A stretch of 64,000 nt of DNA. Origin: Fasciolopsis buskii. Taxonomy: Eukaryota; Platyhelminthes; Trematoda; Plagiorchiida; Fasciolidae. Under the pieces are notes generated by a model, which saw only the letters and a list, made by a program, of their open reading frames with translations, did no database searches and was not told the DNA's origin. Shown here in pieces: positions 49,653 through 61,694 of this stretch. The position numbers and the translations under genes are program-made. The stretch's first letter is position 1. Each line of letters starts with the position of its first letter. The stretch lies in NCBI GenBank assembly GCA_008360955.1, contig LUCM01004270.1, positions 162,831 through 226,830 of the forward strand. Reading direction: 5' to 3'.

Positions 49653-49765
49653 TGCGCAAAAGACTCCTGTGCAAAACGCACTCGCCGAATGCACTGTAGA
49701 TTGGTAATTCCCTTCTGTGAGGCCTAAGGAACACTCGGAATAATACTCATGTGATGCGGCAGCAT
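49653..49765 (-). CDS. candidate exon, Ser/Ala/Cys-rich, unknown
   Basis: The acceptor ttctgactttgacaacag precedes two bases plus 37 codons on the minus strand, including ASHEYYSECSLGLTEGNY and SASAFCTGVFCA, ending in phase 0 at gtatga. The two-base entry fits the one-base exit of the candidate exon at 50005-50102. Another minus frame across the same DNA is open for about 67 codons, so the frame choice relies on the phase match. No family is recognised. Confidence 0.3.
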
Positions 49766-50004
49766 CTGTTGTCAAAGTCAGAAAACTTGAAGCAAAAGCA
49801 CTTGTCTTTACTGAGACAAAGTTCGGTAAGTGCTTTGGATCGTTTCGCATTAGGAGAGCGAATATTATTCAGTGAAAAATTATTTTCCAAGTGAAGTAAC
49901 AGATATGATTGAGGTTCTTGGTAAATAGAAACAGTTTCGCATATGAAAAATCGCTTTTGTCAGGAACACGGTGCAAATGATAATGAACTGATATTTTGGT
50001 ATAC

Positions 50005-50102
50005 CTGAGCTAGCCTTCCTCAGAACAGAGGTTTGATTGCAAACCCCTCTTGGCAAACCAAAATGCTGGCTACTCATCACCTCCAACGAGGATGTTATTT
50101 TT
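50005..50102 (-). CDS. candidate exon, unknown protein
   Basis: The minus strand is open for one base, 32 codons and one base between aagtgcttctgag and a good donor (GCTCAG then gtatac). The peptide KITSSLEVMSSQHFGLPRGV then CNQTSVLRKASS is ordinary for a soluble Ser-rich region. Entry and exit phases match the candidates at 51590-51624 and 49653-49765. No domain is recognised. Confidence 0.32.
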
Positions 50103-50363
50103 CTCAGAAGCACTTGCTTACAAGTAAGTTATATTGCTAAAAATTTGAACCTTTGTAGGTTGATAGTCTTTCGGTGCAGTTTATAAGCTCTGAAAACTTG
50201 CTCAATAACTATCCGCTCGTGTCATCTGGATTATGTACCCCATTTGAAGTAAAATACAAGCAAAACTGATTGATGCGGCAAGGTAATCTGTTCTTGGAGG
50301 TGCAGTTAACCGATTCATTCATTCGTATAAGTTTCCGTAATACTGCAAGCCAAAAGTCATTAA

Positions 50364-50539
50364 TTATGGTTCTTCGGTATCAGTCGGCGCGGTGACGGGG
50401 ACAAAAATAACCATGCACTTTGTGGCGCTAATAAACGTGTGTGAACAAATATCTATCGCGGCTTTCGGGCGAACCGCGCACACGCCTTTTACACCGTGAG
50501 TGGCTTCATGAGAAAAGTGTTGCGACGAAACATTTCTAT
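50364..50539 (-). CDS. alternative candidate exon, CpG-rich, unknown
   Basis: This patch is rich in CpG compared with its surroundings. After tcctggtgtgcatag the minus strand is open for two bases and about 57 codons to a TAA, containing HEATHGVKGVCAVRPKAAID and FVPVTAPTDTEEP. Its phases do not fit the series formed by the neighbours at 51.6 and 50.0 kb, so it would be an alternative terminal exon, a separate gene or a chance frame. Confidence 0.25.
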
Positions 50540-51589
50540 CTATGCACACCAGGAAACTTGTGATATTCACTGATTTATTTTCCCGACTTCAAACGAAACC
50601 TGTGTAAACTTTTGAAATTGTCGAAAGCTTTTCACATATGTCGGCAAAAATGGAGTAAAACCGACAAAATATTCACCGGCCAAATTGATATCAGAAGCCG
50701 ATCGACGGTTGGTAGCAGTATCGAAGGTGAAAACTAGCTGACAAACTATGGTAAATCGTATTGGTGAAAACTGCGTGTGATTTGACGGAATGACTCATGG
50801 CCGTGCAGGAATGAGCGTCAAATATAATAACCACACGGACTGTCTAGTGCGGCGCAATCGTATAGTCACTTTTAGTAATCTGTTTATGCCGGCCATGTCA
50901 TTTTAATCGCACGGCAACATTCGACCCGACCAAACACGTTCATGTCACTTCTCGCGTTATTTCGAATTTATGTCAGAATTGTTCGGATGTGTGAAAAGTA
51001 CTTAGAATTCGGTAAGAACATATTTGTTTTTTCAAGAATACACGTGCTTGCAGCTTGTAGAAAAAGGCCTAAATAATTAGTCAACCAGGCAGTATTTACA
51101 CACAAATTTTCCTATGCCAAGCGCATCACGTTGCATGCCTACGTAGACGAGATCTTACCAAGACATTTGAACTGCATCTCTGGACATTTTTGCCGACTCT
51201 AAATATTGTTTACCTAGTTCCGATGTAATAAAGGAGATGGTATAGTTTTTTCCTGACGTGAATGACGATGGTCACATACCATAATTTTAGAAATACCTAA
51301 TAATTATCGAAGTGTATCGTTTAGTGCAGGCTAACATAATTGTAGACTAATTTGCCATAGCATCGTGATGGACACGGAATAATAAAGGTCAATTGTCAAG
51401 ATTGACCGGCAGTTCCCAGTTCAAATTAACGCTAGTAGAGTAGCAATTAGTGGCAATATTTAGTCTGTTATAGATGTATTATTCCGACAATTTGTTCCTG
51501 TCAAGTGCTTATCTTCTTTGGAAACGAAACGCGACTGATGAAAAAGAGACCATGAACCATAGATTGAACGTGTATCAAAAATTAATTAC

Positions 51590-51624
51590 CTGACAGATTT
51601 TACCACTCCGTTGAGCATAACGTT
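51590..51624 (-). CDS. candidate small exon, unknown
   Basis: A strong donor (CTGTCAG then gtaatt) ends a short minus-strand exon. With the acceptor at ggactatag it is 35 nt, encodes NVMLNGVVKSV, starts in phase 0 and leaves two bases, fitting its neighbours. With the better acceptor (ggatctctacag) it is 43 nt, encodes TIERYAQRSGKICQ and enters after one base, which does not fit the exon at 51688-51818. The choice is unresolved. Confidence 0.2.
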
Positions 51625-51687
51625 CTATAGTCCTGTAGAGATCCAAACCTTTAGCACTTTCAGGTAGTGAGTATCCAACGTGCTAAC

Positions 51688-51818
51688 CTGTGACGACATC
51701 CGAGAAATTTTACAGGTGAATGGTGTGCTGTTGAGGAGGGGCCACTTCAGAGTAATCTTGAATTTATTCAGGCTGAGAACGAAATTTGCTTCTACGTCCT
51801 GGTTAGTTTCCTCCGACG
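51688..51818 (-). CDS. well-bounded candidate exon, unknown protein
   Basis: The minus strand has a branch-point-like ctaac, a pyrimidine run and CAG (agcatttttacag), then two bases plus exactly 43 open codons, and a donor of good form (TCACAG then gttagc) in phase 0. The peptide alternates charged and beta-like segments: EETNQDVEANFVLSLNKFKI, then TLKWPLLNSTPFTCKISR. The plus strand is open over the same interval for more than 100 codons, so the strand is not proven; however, the apparently perfect plus-strand acceptor at 51661-51663 leads to stops in all three frames. No family is recognised. Confidence 0.38.
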
Positions 51819-52998
51819 CTGTAAAAATGCTGGTTAGTTTTGGACATAGCCTGCTGCACATGGCAACTTGCTGCCTAGGCGTAGTCACAGAACAGAAGTT
51901 TTTCGGCCCACTTACCGACCAACCCCATTGGAGACGCCAATCGTATCAAACCAATAATGTACTGCATTCGGTAGGAAATAATCGGTCAGGGAAAGTGGAA
52001 TGACCATTCATGATGCTCAGTTGGCCTCAACTGATGTTTAAACTCCTACGATCTTGAAATTTTGTTTGATAAAGACCTTTGCCTTAGTTCCACTACATTT
52101 ACAGTTAAAGATAGGAATACAGACGTCACTGTACCACTCTCTGTTAGCACAATATATTCGACACTTACGTTCAGTTAGATTTTGATCACCCTATATTTTT
52201 TGTTTGCTTGACAAACTTGAAAGATTGAAACAGACTCACCTTATCTGACGTGTTCCGTTTTGCCGGCAGTGTGCTTTATAGGACAAGAAAACATGTCGAA
52301 TACGAAATTTGAAGCTTGGAGGTTCCTTTCATCAACAACATTTATCATGTTACTAGATACATCTGTCTTTCAACAAATCTCAAATGTGAAACGGGTAAAC
52401 TTTTTTCTGCCCGTTCGCATTAGTGTCCACATCGGTGACGACTGATGAAAGCGGGCCCTAGATTTCCAGAATTTTCCCTCGGTTGATTTTCTTGCGCTTG
52501 CTCAAGTATGATTGCACCGAGGAGCAATTAACTAGTACTCTACCGACACGCACAAACTAGGTAGGCTTGTAGTTCTAATTGGGGCAATTATTTTTATCTT
52601 CCAGTTTTGGGAAATGAGCTAGAACAGACGATAAAAAATAACGGTTTCAATTTCTGAATGAACTGAGTTCGACAGGCGCAAGTTTTGATAGTACAGACGA
52701 ACACTCGATGTGTATGTCATAGACCACATATCACCTTTCACCAGACCTGATAACCTCTTAAGAACTTATAATTTGTTTGAATTTACTGAGTGGTTCATCT
52801 CCACACAGTGTGAACGCACCACTCCTAATCTTCCTGTCTCATCGGTGACGGGGAACGTTCAACGATTAAATTGGTGCTATTTAAGTTTAATTGTAGTACG
52901 CTAGAATCCTTATAACACCGATCAGCTCAGGTGAAGTCAAATTTGTAGCTGCTCCATGTACCTAAACAGGTAGATAAATAGTGGTCCTATGGCTATAC

Positions 52999-53192
52999 TT
53001 ATTCGGGTTTACAAGGAATTTCAACAACAAAAATATCTTTTGATCTATCAACGAACCATCGGGATATTTTTATGGAGAACTCCAGTGTGTATTCGTAGGA
53101 AAGAGTGGGTTTGAGATCGTCGAAATCTGAGAGCCATTGACACAGTATTCGCAATTTCCCGAAATTCGGCAAGAAAACTACCGCAGGAGATT
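52999..53192 (-). CDS. strong candidate exon (acceptor with long T-rich tract), unknown protein
   Basis: One of the best acceptors in the window (gtttttaatgatttttcttacag) precedes two bases and 63 open codons on the minus strand, ending at a TAA at 52999-53001. The peptide is convincing as folded protein: VVFLPNFGKLRILCQWLSDF, then LKPTLSYEYTLEFSIKISRW, then DIFVVEIP. A donor (CCTT then gtaaac) at 53012-53011 would cut it to 180 nt, leave one base and join in phase to 51688-51818; otherwise the TAA makes it a terminal exon. Both readings are open. I do not recognise the family. Confidence 0.42.
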
Positions 53193-54396
53193 CTGTAAGA
53201 AAAATCATTAAAAACAATGGCTAGTTTGTCTATGACTTTGCCGAGAACTGTAACTCTGGATGGCTTATTGGAAACGAGCAACTACCAGAAAGCACTACAA
53301 CCGACGGGGTAGGATTCATGTGGTTACATGTTTTGAAAAAACATCTGTGAGCTACGCCGAGAATACATAGTCTGGGAAGAAACATGACTACAACCCCGTG
53401 GTCGACAAGTAGTTTTGAGGCCGTAAGTTTAATCTAGGTAGTAAAATACGCTAGACTCAGTCTTAGTGAGATTTGAATAAATGCTGAATGTAAAAGCAAA
53501 TTGAGTATCACTTGTCTGTCAAGACCGCGGAAGACTATTGGATACCCTAATAGAATCAGCCTAGACTTCTAAAATTCATTACCCAAAGCGGATGCAGTGA
53601 AACATTCTTGGCATGCTAGACCATCAGGAGTGGGTCGGATAGACTAGTGCAAAAATTGCAACAATCGCAACAATGAGCGAGCATGCGAACCAGTGGTATT
53701 CGGGACATTTGCTGACCTTGCAGTTATCCACAGATAAGGACTACTTCCAATTTGTGAATAACCATCAGGAGAATCATCTGAACGACTCAACGAAATATGG
53801 GCGTAAGACTAAGTCTGAGGCTCTGTTGCTCCTAATCAAGATTAATTGCCTTGTGACGTTAATAGGTTTTAATGGAGGTAGCTCAAAAGCGCTTTCATGG
53901 ATAGAAAAAGCAAAACCATGGTTTGCTGCCTGACTTCAACTGAATGTTGTCACTCCTTAAACCATAAAAGTAAGTCGTTTGTGTGACAAGTCATAAATAA
54001 TACAAATTGAAGCCAGCCAAAATAGCATACACGTGCCGCCTACTGAGCATTGGATCTCATTTTTTATTAGTTCAGTGTCACTTTGAGTTCTGATGTCTGC
54101 CTGCTGCTCCTCCTCTTCCCCATATTAAATGATCAAAGCAGTTCTGTAGGTCCGCACACGGATGATTTCAAACCAAGCCTCATGTTGAAACCGGGATTCG
54201 AATAGCTGTGACTGTGACATAAGAAAAACGTGGTGGAGGACACAACGGTTTGTAAACGTGATAAGGTTTCACGGAACTGGATTTGCCCTCTGACAATTCC
54301 GCTCACTGGTGCATGATGTGGGGCTACAAAACCTGCATTTGGTTTGTAAAGACAAAAGCAAAGCGTAGTTTGCGCTTGGAAGAAACTCGCATTTAC

Positions 54397-54488
54397 CGAA
54401 CTCCGCGGGAACGCCTGTCGAGTCTATCTAAGCTGCCACCAGGCGTGCACTGACAGTCAACTAAATCCACGAACGCGGATGTCGATGG
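54397..54488 (-). CDS. candidate exon, Asp/Arg-rich, unknown
   Basis: Thirty codons in phase 0 follow acaccttatggtcag on the minus strand and end two bases into a codon at a good donor (GGAGTTCG then gtaaat). The peptide AFVDLVDCQCTPGGSLDRLD then RRSRGV has a CxC and a charged end. G+C content is raised. Its exit phase does not match the entry phase of the next candidate (53192), so at least one exon would be missing between them. Confidence 0.27.
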
Positions 54489-57326
54489 CTGACCATAAGG
54501 TGTATTGAATTTGATTGATATTGCATGCGCAGTTGGGTAAAATTTACCAGTGAGTGTGGATTGAAACAAGGAGAGGAAACAAAACATCTAGCCAATGGCT
54601 TGCACTTGCACCAAATCATCTGTTTGTTTGATTATTTGAACACAAATTGGATCACATCATTTCACTATTCTTCTTATGTACGCAAGTACCAAATTGCCAG
54701 GATTCTAAAATTTCGGTCGACGATCAGCTCTAAACTACTGCGCTTTGTACACCTTCACGTTTGCATTATTCTTGCTCTGCAAACACCAAACTTGACTTTC
54801 CATTGAACTCTTGTTAGAATCCCGAAGATAAACTAACGTGGATCTCCGTTATCCCTTTCAGAATTTTATGTTCCAAATAGCACTCTTGCCACTGTGTATA
54901 ATGACCTCTGCTGTTATAATTTTACCAAGAGTCAGAAGAGCAACTACAAGTAAAACGGGGCCAAGTAATGTGTTGATTGTGCCATCTGTAGCTGGTGACA
55001 ACCATGTTTTGGAGAAATCAAACATTTTTTCAAATATGGAACCTAGATGAGAGGGCATCGGAACACTTTTCAGCAGGCATCAGATTGCCTCACTCGGTCT
55101 TTCCGTTCCAGGGGGATAAAAGGTGCACACGCTTAAGCCAGTGGTCAGACATGGAAGAGACCTGATTTTTAGCATCATTTAGCTTGAACACGAAGTAAAC
55201 GTGGAGTGTTGCTGCATGCACAGAGGAAAGTTACACTTACTTACTATTAATCCCGGCTACTTTACTTTTACTAAAAGGTGAACTAACATATACCAACATC
55301 TCCCCTAGTATTTCTTATCATATATGTCAAAATTCTACCAGCAAACATGTCGGGCTGACTTTTCTGTCGAAAGATGCAACGAAATGGCGAATCTAGATGG
55401 ACATTAGAGTTTTATAGCTGTCAAATGCCCGTGTATATGCAGTATTTGCAAGTTATCAACACAGCGTCGTACTATCACTTTATAACAATCCATACTGTCG
55501 ATGTGGTTCAAAAATTCTGAAGCACGGTCCTCAACACTAACGTGACCACGTATCAGTCACACGGTTCACGTTTACACAGCCAACACAATGGATGGCCGGT
55601 GTTATTGTTTTTAGTCGTAAAACTCCCGGTGTGCTTTATAAACCGGAAGCAAAGAGAAGTGGTTGCGTTAGCCTTCTACAAGTTCTGGGAAACATCAATC
55701 ATTGACTTACTTATTGTGGCCAGGTCACATTCTCTACGTGAAATTTGTCATATTTGAGGTTTTCACAGGCTAGGTATGTTCACATGCCGAAGACAAAAAA
55801 CGTATTCTACATATTTTTGGATATTTCGTCACTGCTCACTGGTCAGTGAGCATCACTTAGTTCAAACACAGCGTTACCCTCACTATCACACATGGAACTA
55901 ACCAGAGTCGGTTGTATCGAATTAGTTACAAATTAGTTGAACTGAAATTTAATCAGTCGTTGTTCTGCATGTTCATCCTTTTACTGGGTCCCCTTATCTT
56001 ATACAAATTTCGGGTTTAACGTCCGTGCATAAAACCGTGTGCAAGAGGAAAAAGCAAATTAAGAGCCCGTATTTTGCTTCAGGCAATCAGTGCATTTCTG
56101 ACAAATCTCTTTTATCCAGATATATGATGTTCAACGTGAATTCCGTTGTACACACTAATTTTGCATGCTTCAAATGACTACAGAAAACGGAAACAGACTT
56201 CCAAAAGGTTCATTTCTGTGCCAAGGAGAAACCACAAAGAAACTCATAGAATACGTGTTGAAAACGAACCTAAAAGAAGAGCGAAAACCATAAATTGTTG
56301 GTAAAATACCTCAGAATTGTTGTTTAGTGTACATTTTAGGTGACTGCTGATGCAGAAGGGGAATGGGTTTGAATAACCAGAGGACAAACTGGAAGATACG
56401 TAAGACATAAATCTTTTGTCTTATATGAACCAGAAATTCATTTAAAGTCGCCCGACGTTAATATACAAGCTATTTTTCGGATAGAAATAGAATGGAAAAT
56501 ATGTTGCTGAAATGGTTACTTCTTGATGCACTGATTGTATTTACTCAATCATCGGACAGATGGACAGTAGATTCGATGAAATGGAGAGATAAAACATAAT
56601 GGGTTAAGTTTATTGGAGACGCATCTTCAATGGACCAACACGAAAAGGTAGAAGTGAAGGCATTCTACTTCAGTTTGCTTGCGTAGGAATGGGCGAACTC
56701 AGTAGCAACAACTGTCCTACAAATTATTCCTTACTGTTTCGTCCTCCTACGCAAGATACGGAGAAATAAAATGACGAGTGTTTTTAAAAAGCTTTTGATT
56801 AGTTTGCAGAATTACTAGTTTTGAGTCCACTCTGATAGGTTCTTTCGCCTGAACGTGAGAATTTGTTTTGTTGAGTTATTCAGTTGCTTTTAGTTCGCCA
56901 GGCTATTCTTGTTGGGCCCAATGAGAAAACCTAAAGTGGTTAACACTCTCTTTTTTGATGATTCCTATTCATGCGAATATAAAACAATACAGTAAACACA
57001 ATTTAGGGAATGAGGTAATTTGAACAAAGGGGCCAGAAAACAACTGGCAGTGACAACAGACAAAGTTTATGAATAAACTCAAACCGAATAAGTGCTTTGT
57101 TACAGTTGTTGTCCGGTTTTACGTCCGGTTTGGCATCGGAATTAAGTCACGTAAGCCAGAGATCAACAAACGTGAATGTAGATCTTACAGTTCTATCGGA
57201 AGTACTTTGTGGGATTGATGCAATTATGGTTAACTAACCCCCTTACCCGACTGCAATTCGCATGCCCAGACCTCATTTCATCCGGCGAGCACTACATTTG
57301 AAAAGAAACGGGCTTTGTTTTGTTCT
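54489..57326. other. non-coding stretch
   Basis: Frames of 64-93 codons occur at 54525-54806 (+) and on both strands of 54838-55058, without paired splice signals. No transposon or RNA gene was recognised. Confidence 0.4.
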
Positions 57327-57712
57327 GATTTCAGCTCATCAGTTGTGCAAGTACTCCATCGCAACCGAAGTGAGATCCGGTGCTTTGCAAACAAATGTGC
57401 GTTATCACTGCCCCACCGGCTCTTATACCGCCAAACCCGAACTACCGAACTAATTTTAAGATGTTCTCATAGACAGTCAGCAGGGTCTGATTGCTTTTAT
57501 TGGCTCTAATCAGGTCTCCGGCCCAATCTGGTTTTCGCCATACAGCAAGGCTGAGCATCACGGAGGAAAAATTGTGCAAAACTTAGCTCGGTAGTTCAGA
57601 TCTATCTGGACCGGAATTGGTGGCTGAAAGGCAACACACTTCCTTTAGTTGGAAAGCCAAGATTCACGCCTCGAGTGTGATGAAGTACATGTACTACAGG
57701 TGAGCTCAAATA
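57327..57712. repeat. diverged inverted repeat, arms about 130 bases
   Basis: The left arm 57327-57456 and the reverse complement of 57577-57712 align along their whole length at roughly 65-70 percent by eye, with a spacer of about 120 bases. The relation is clearest in translation: the plus strand reads SSSVVQVLHRNRSEIRCFAN...TTEL and the minus strand reads LSSPVVHVLHHTRGVNLGFP...TTEL, with the same spacing. Shared anchors are ATTT-AGCTCA, GTAC-T-CATC and GAACTACCGA. Either a fold-back element or two old copies of an interspersed repeat inserted in opposite directions would explain it. Both copies carry indels. Confidence 0.65.
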
Positions 57713-60690
57713 TGAGTGGAAGTTGAGTTTGATGCTTGCATTGGAGGGAAGCCAAATGGTGATCCCACTATCTAATAAGATCATTTAATGCCATTTATAT
57801 TCCTCACCCCTCAGGCAAGTTATATCAGTAGCAAACGCACCCAATATTTGAAATCATGAGTCCGGTCATCGCAGTCAAGCATACTCATCTTATTTCTTAG
57901 CATATTCAAGGGCATTTAGTCGTAGACCCTAACCTTTGCCGACCTCAGTGATCTTGTAAAATCATCCCAAAAAGCTTGTGCCCACTAAGGTTCTGTTCAA
58001 ACCGTTTACATACCTCAGTTCCTGCACTACCAAGGCCGGCTGAATAAGTCCGGCAGTCACACTGTTAGACCACAAACTAGTTTACACAAGCCCAAGACAA
58101 CGGGTGTGCAAACGTGGCAAAAGCCACGGTTAGCGGAATCTGTCTCCTGTGTTTCCTAAGTAATATTTAGATGGTTCGCAAATGATTCACTAGAACAGTC
58201 TTTTTGCCGGACCAAGGCTTCCGTAAATAACGGGATTAGTGAATTTCAGTTGGAAAAGCAATGCATTAATACAACCAAGTTGTTCTTATCCACACTGTTG
58301 AATTCATGTCCTCAAAACTAGTTTCAATTTATTCTTGAATGTTCGGAAAAGTGTTAAGAAACAGCATAGCTGAAACGTTGTATCTCCATATCCAGTTCAC
58401 TTGGAGAGAAATCAAAGCAAATTTGGCCGGATGTTGACATTTCGACGTACTGTTTTCATATGAATAAGGCTTAGTACGTAAGCAGCACGAACTTATGGTG
58501 AATATTGCTTACAGTTTGTCAAATTAAATCTAGATCCAAATTTAGACAGCTGAACTACTCAAACCCCTCTTTTTCATCTTGGGGTTTTACTTTGAGCAAC
58601 AAAAGCTTGAACGGAGAAATTGGACCAATTTTGTGCTTCACTGTCAAAAAACAGTTAGTGGTAGATGAATTAGCCATAGGGCCGACGAAAAATATCAGCT
58701 GTGCCCTGCGTCATCGAATTCGCCAATCACTTAGGAGTAGGCTTTGGCATTCATTATAGTTGCTGTCAGTTTGTCTTCTCATTCTAATTGTCACCACGAA
58801 TGTAAATGACTTGGGATAAAGTAGCAGAGGCAGAGTATTTTAAGCGAATAAGTTTTCATTTTTTTATATTGTTCCTTTTGTTTCCTACAACCAGCACAAT
58901 AGTAGTTTTTGCATGTGCGGCGACTAATACCCCCAGACATACGTTGATGGATACTGCGTTTTTAAATTCGGCAAAGCTAAACCGTGGAATCCTAAGTTAT
59001 GGTCATCCTCCATTGTGATGTCTATTAGTAAAAATATCAACAATGTAAAAACAAACTGCTCAAGAATATTGGCACTAAGGATGAAGGTTAATTTGTCACC
59101 AGTATTTTGAAGCCAAAACCTCAAAGTGCCGTTTTCGTGCTTGCTGAGTCAATGAAATGTTTCAAATAACAGTGCAAATCAAGCCAGAAATAAATCGATT
59201 TGTGCAAGAAGCACTTTCACTGTAATGGAATAAGAATATTATACTGGATTGTAGTTTTAAATTAAACGCACACATTAAACGGCACTCTGTTGCTAGGCCA
59301 GATTCCTGGTTGTCGCTGTCTGTCAGGCGTTGACCGAGGAAATCTTAACGAACATACGAACGCTTTTCGAAGAATTTGCTGGGCCAGCGTTTGTTGTCAA
59401 CTTTTGTATTACATTGAAAAGCAATAACTTTTCGCCACTTTATTCCATGGTGATCTTGAATATACGTGACCGAGAAATCTGGGGTTGAAGTTAGCATTCT
59501 TTTGTGGAGAGTGACGGGATGTTGATGTCGGTTGGGAAACTGACTGAAAATCTTGAAGCTTTGGCTATTTGCCATCCATTTCGACTTTGTCTTGTGATTG
59601 CCCATGGAAAATTTTACGAAAGATCTTAACACTTCATTTTCCATTAAGAAAACAAGTCACGTGTATCATGTAAGTTCCCAGGACGACAAATGTGATAAAG
59701 TAACGATGTTTAATCTGTGGTGGATCTATTTTCGAAATATCTGTAACGAAATGCATTTTTTGACTTTCATATTGTAATTATGAATATACGCTATTATGAA
59801 AGTTCGTAACGTCAGAACCAACTTATATTTTCAGTAAACTATTAATATACCGGTATCCGGACATTAGGTAGAATGTACGTTGGATGGAGGTCTTTTTTAT
59901 GCCAGGTATTCTCTGAGTGAGATAAAAGTCGGATAGGATTACTCATGAAAATCGCTGATTAACACATATAGCTCGCGGAGTGATGCGCGGTGTAAAATCG
60001 TTGTTCTCAGGGGTCTTGGGCGAAAGTGAGCAATATGTCTATGTATCCGAGGAAGAGTCAGCTTCACGTTGAATTCCATTCTTCAACGAATCTCTATCTT
60101 CACGAAATCTACGTTTCGTGGTCTAAAAACAGCTCTGTCTTCGGTGTGTTTGATGCACTCACTTGGAGTGAGTTATTTCATTTCCTATGAGATTCAATGC
60201 CCCTGATAAGATTCGCCAGCATCCAGTTCGCCTAAATAATGCGATTTTTTATTTTTCGATAGCCAGCAGTCACGCGTGATAAGGGTCAGCTGCTAGGAAA
60301 AAGAAAAGTTGTTCGATAACGACCTTCTTCGCTGTAGCACAAAACTGTCGAGATTTTGTTTTATTCAACTAGCTTAATTGAGAAAACTTTACAATTAAAG
60401 CAGGCAAAATTGTAGCCTGATTTCAGATAATTCAATCAACAGGTTTTTGAGTTCGTTCCAGAAGAATATGTCACGCCGTTCTTACCAATTGGCAAGTCGG
60501 TCCGAGAACCATTTCTTTACAAAGCTCCTAAATTTTGAGCGGGGTATTTAGGCATGGGCTTTGTGTTTGCCGTATCCCACTTGTTTCTTGGTTTACACAG
60601 ATCGGCATTCAGATCATTTTGTTCAACTGTCTTTTGATGAAGTTTTGGTTTGGCATATTTGACAAGTGCAAAATAAATCGATCCGTAAAA
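57713..60690. other. non-coding stretch
   Basis: No supported gene. A 99-codon minus frame at 59345-59644 lacks motifs and clear splice signals. Confidence 0.4.
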
Positions 60691-60760
60691 GATAATTCGA
60701 CCTCAATGGGTTTCGAACCCATGCAAGGTGTGTGCGCGAGCGGTAGCAAACTGGACTGAA
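60690..60760 (-). mobile_element. tRNA-derived (SINE-like) fragment
   Basis: The minus strand carries a perfect T-arm: stem ATGGG, seven-base loop TTCGAAA, stem CCCAT (60706-60722 on the plus strand), which is also a perfect RNA polymerase III B box (GGTTCGAAACC). Just upstream, in minus sense, is GCTACCGCTCGCGCACAC, G+C-rich as in a tRNA body. No complete D arm, anticodon arm or acceptor stem could be folded, so it is not a functional tRNA. In translation the plus strand gives MGFEPMQ, resembling the GFEPRT-type peptides that tRNA-headed repeats give in liver-fluke gene sets (from memory). Confidence 0.5.
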
Positions 60761-61496
60761 TTGATCATTGATGTACAATTCAGTTAATGTTGCGTCTTTA
60801 TTCCAACCTTCATTATCTCCAGACATTATAGATACTAATTGGGGTCGCGTTTGATCGGCTTTGTGTCTGAATGTCTCGTTCGGTGTCGTGGTTAGCAGGA
60901 CTAAGGCGGACAGCAAAAAATTAACTGCAAAAATTTTCTATACTTTATCATGTTCATGAAGCAAACATAGTGGAGAGGAGCAACTCCAGGACATACTAAG
61001 AAGCAAGCACATTTTAAACATTCAGCGAAAATGTAATCAGCAAAACATGTTCGAAACTATTTTCCAAGTGTTCATTTGATGACCACTTTAAAGTTCAAGT
61101 GATTAAACAAATCTTTGAACCATCCCAGTTGAGTTAATACGAGGTCATAGAAACTGTTCATTATCGCAACGAAGGGCTACATGTCAACAAGCAACGCGTG
61201 AAACCGGTGAGTTATTTTTCCAAAAAATTAAAAAATGTCGGTCCAATCATTTTTTCCTCTAGCATGAGACTTAAAACCCTAGATCTGTGACATTTAGTTT
61301 TGCTAGATTGCATGACTATTTGTGCATGTTTGTCTTATTACCTGTGTCCAGAAGCTGGGAAACATGCATATCTTGCTTTTAATTTCCACCAAGTGAAAAT
61401 CATGATATTCACGGATGGAAAAACCAGACTAGTGTACGGGTTGATTTCTATTTTATGATATCTGATGTGTTTGTCGATTACTAATGTCTGCGACAG

Positions 61497-61694
61497 AATC
61501 AAAAGTTTTTATCATAGCGCATGCAGAAAAAAGAGCTCCTGCAGTTAGTCCGACGACCCAACATATTTACGATTCCTGCATCATCTGTTTGATTTCACAG
61601 CCTCGTAATAAAGACGGTGAATTGCGGATGTCACTCATCGTGTTCTTGAATCTCAATTTCTTATTCACTGCGCCCCATCGCATTCGACTCACGG
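61497..61694 (+). CDS. candidate exon, unknown protein
   Basis: After ctaatgtctgcgacag the plus strand is open for two bases and 65 codons to a donor (CTCACGG then gtaaaa), leaving one base. The frame also stays open beyond the donor to 61858. The peptide has KVFIIAHAEKRAPAVSP, then DSCIICLISQPRNKDGEL and a hydrophobic run (LIVFLNLNFLF). The acceptor is mediocre. No family is recognised and no partner exon was found. Confidence 0.22.

Noticed and set aside
51664..51714. Perfect-looking plus-strand acceptor and donor pair around 50 bases
   Set aside because: All three frames between the sites contain stops, so it cannot be an internal coding exon.
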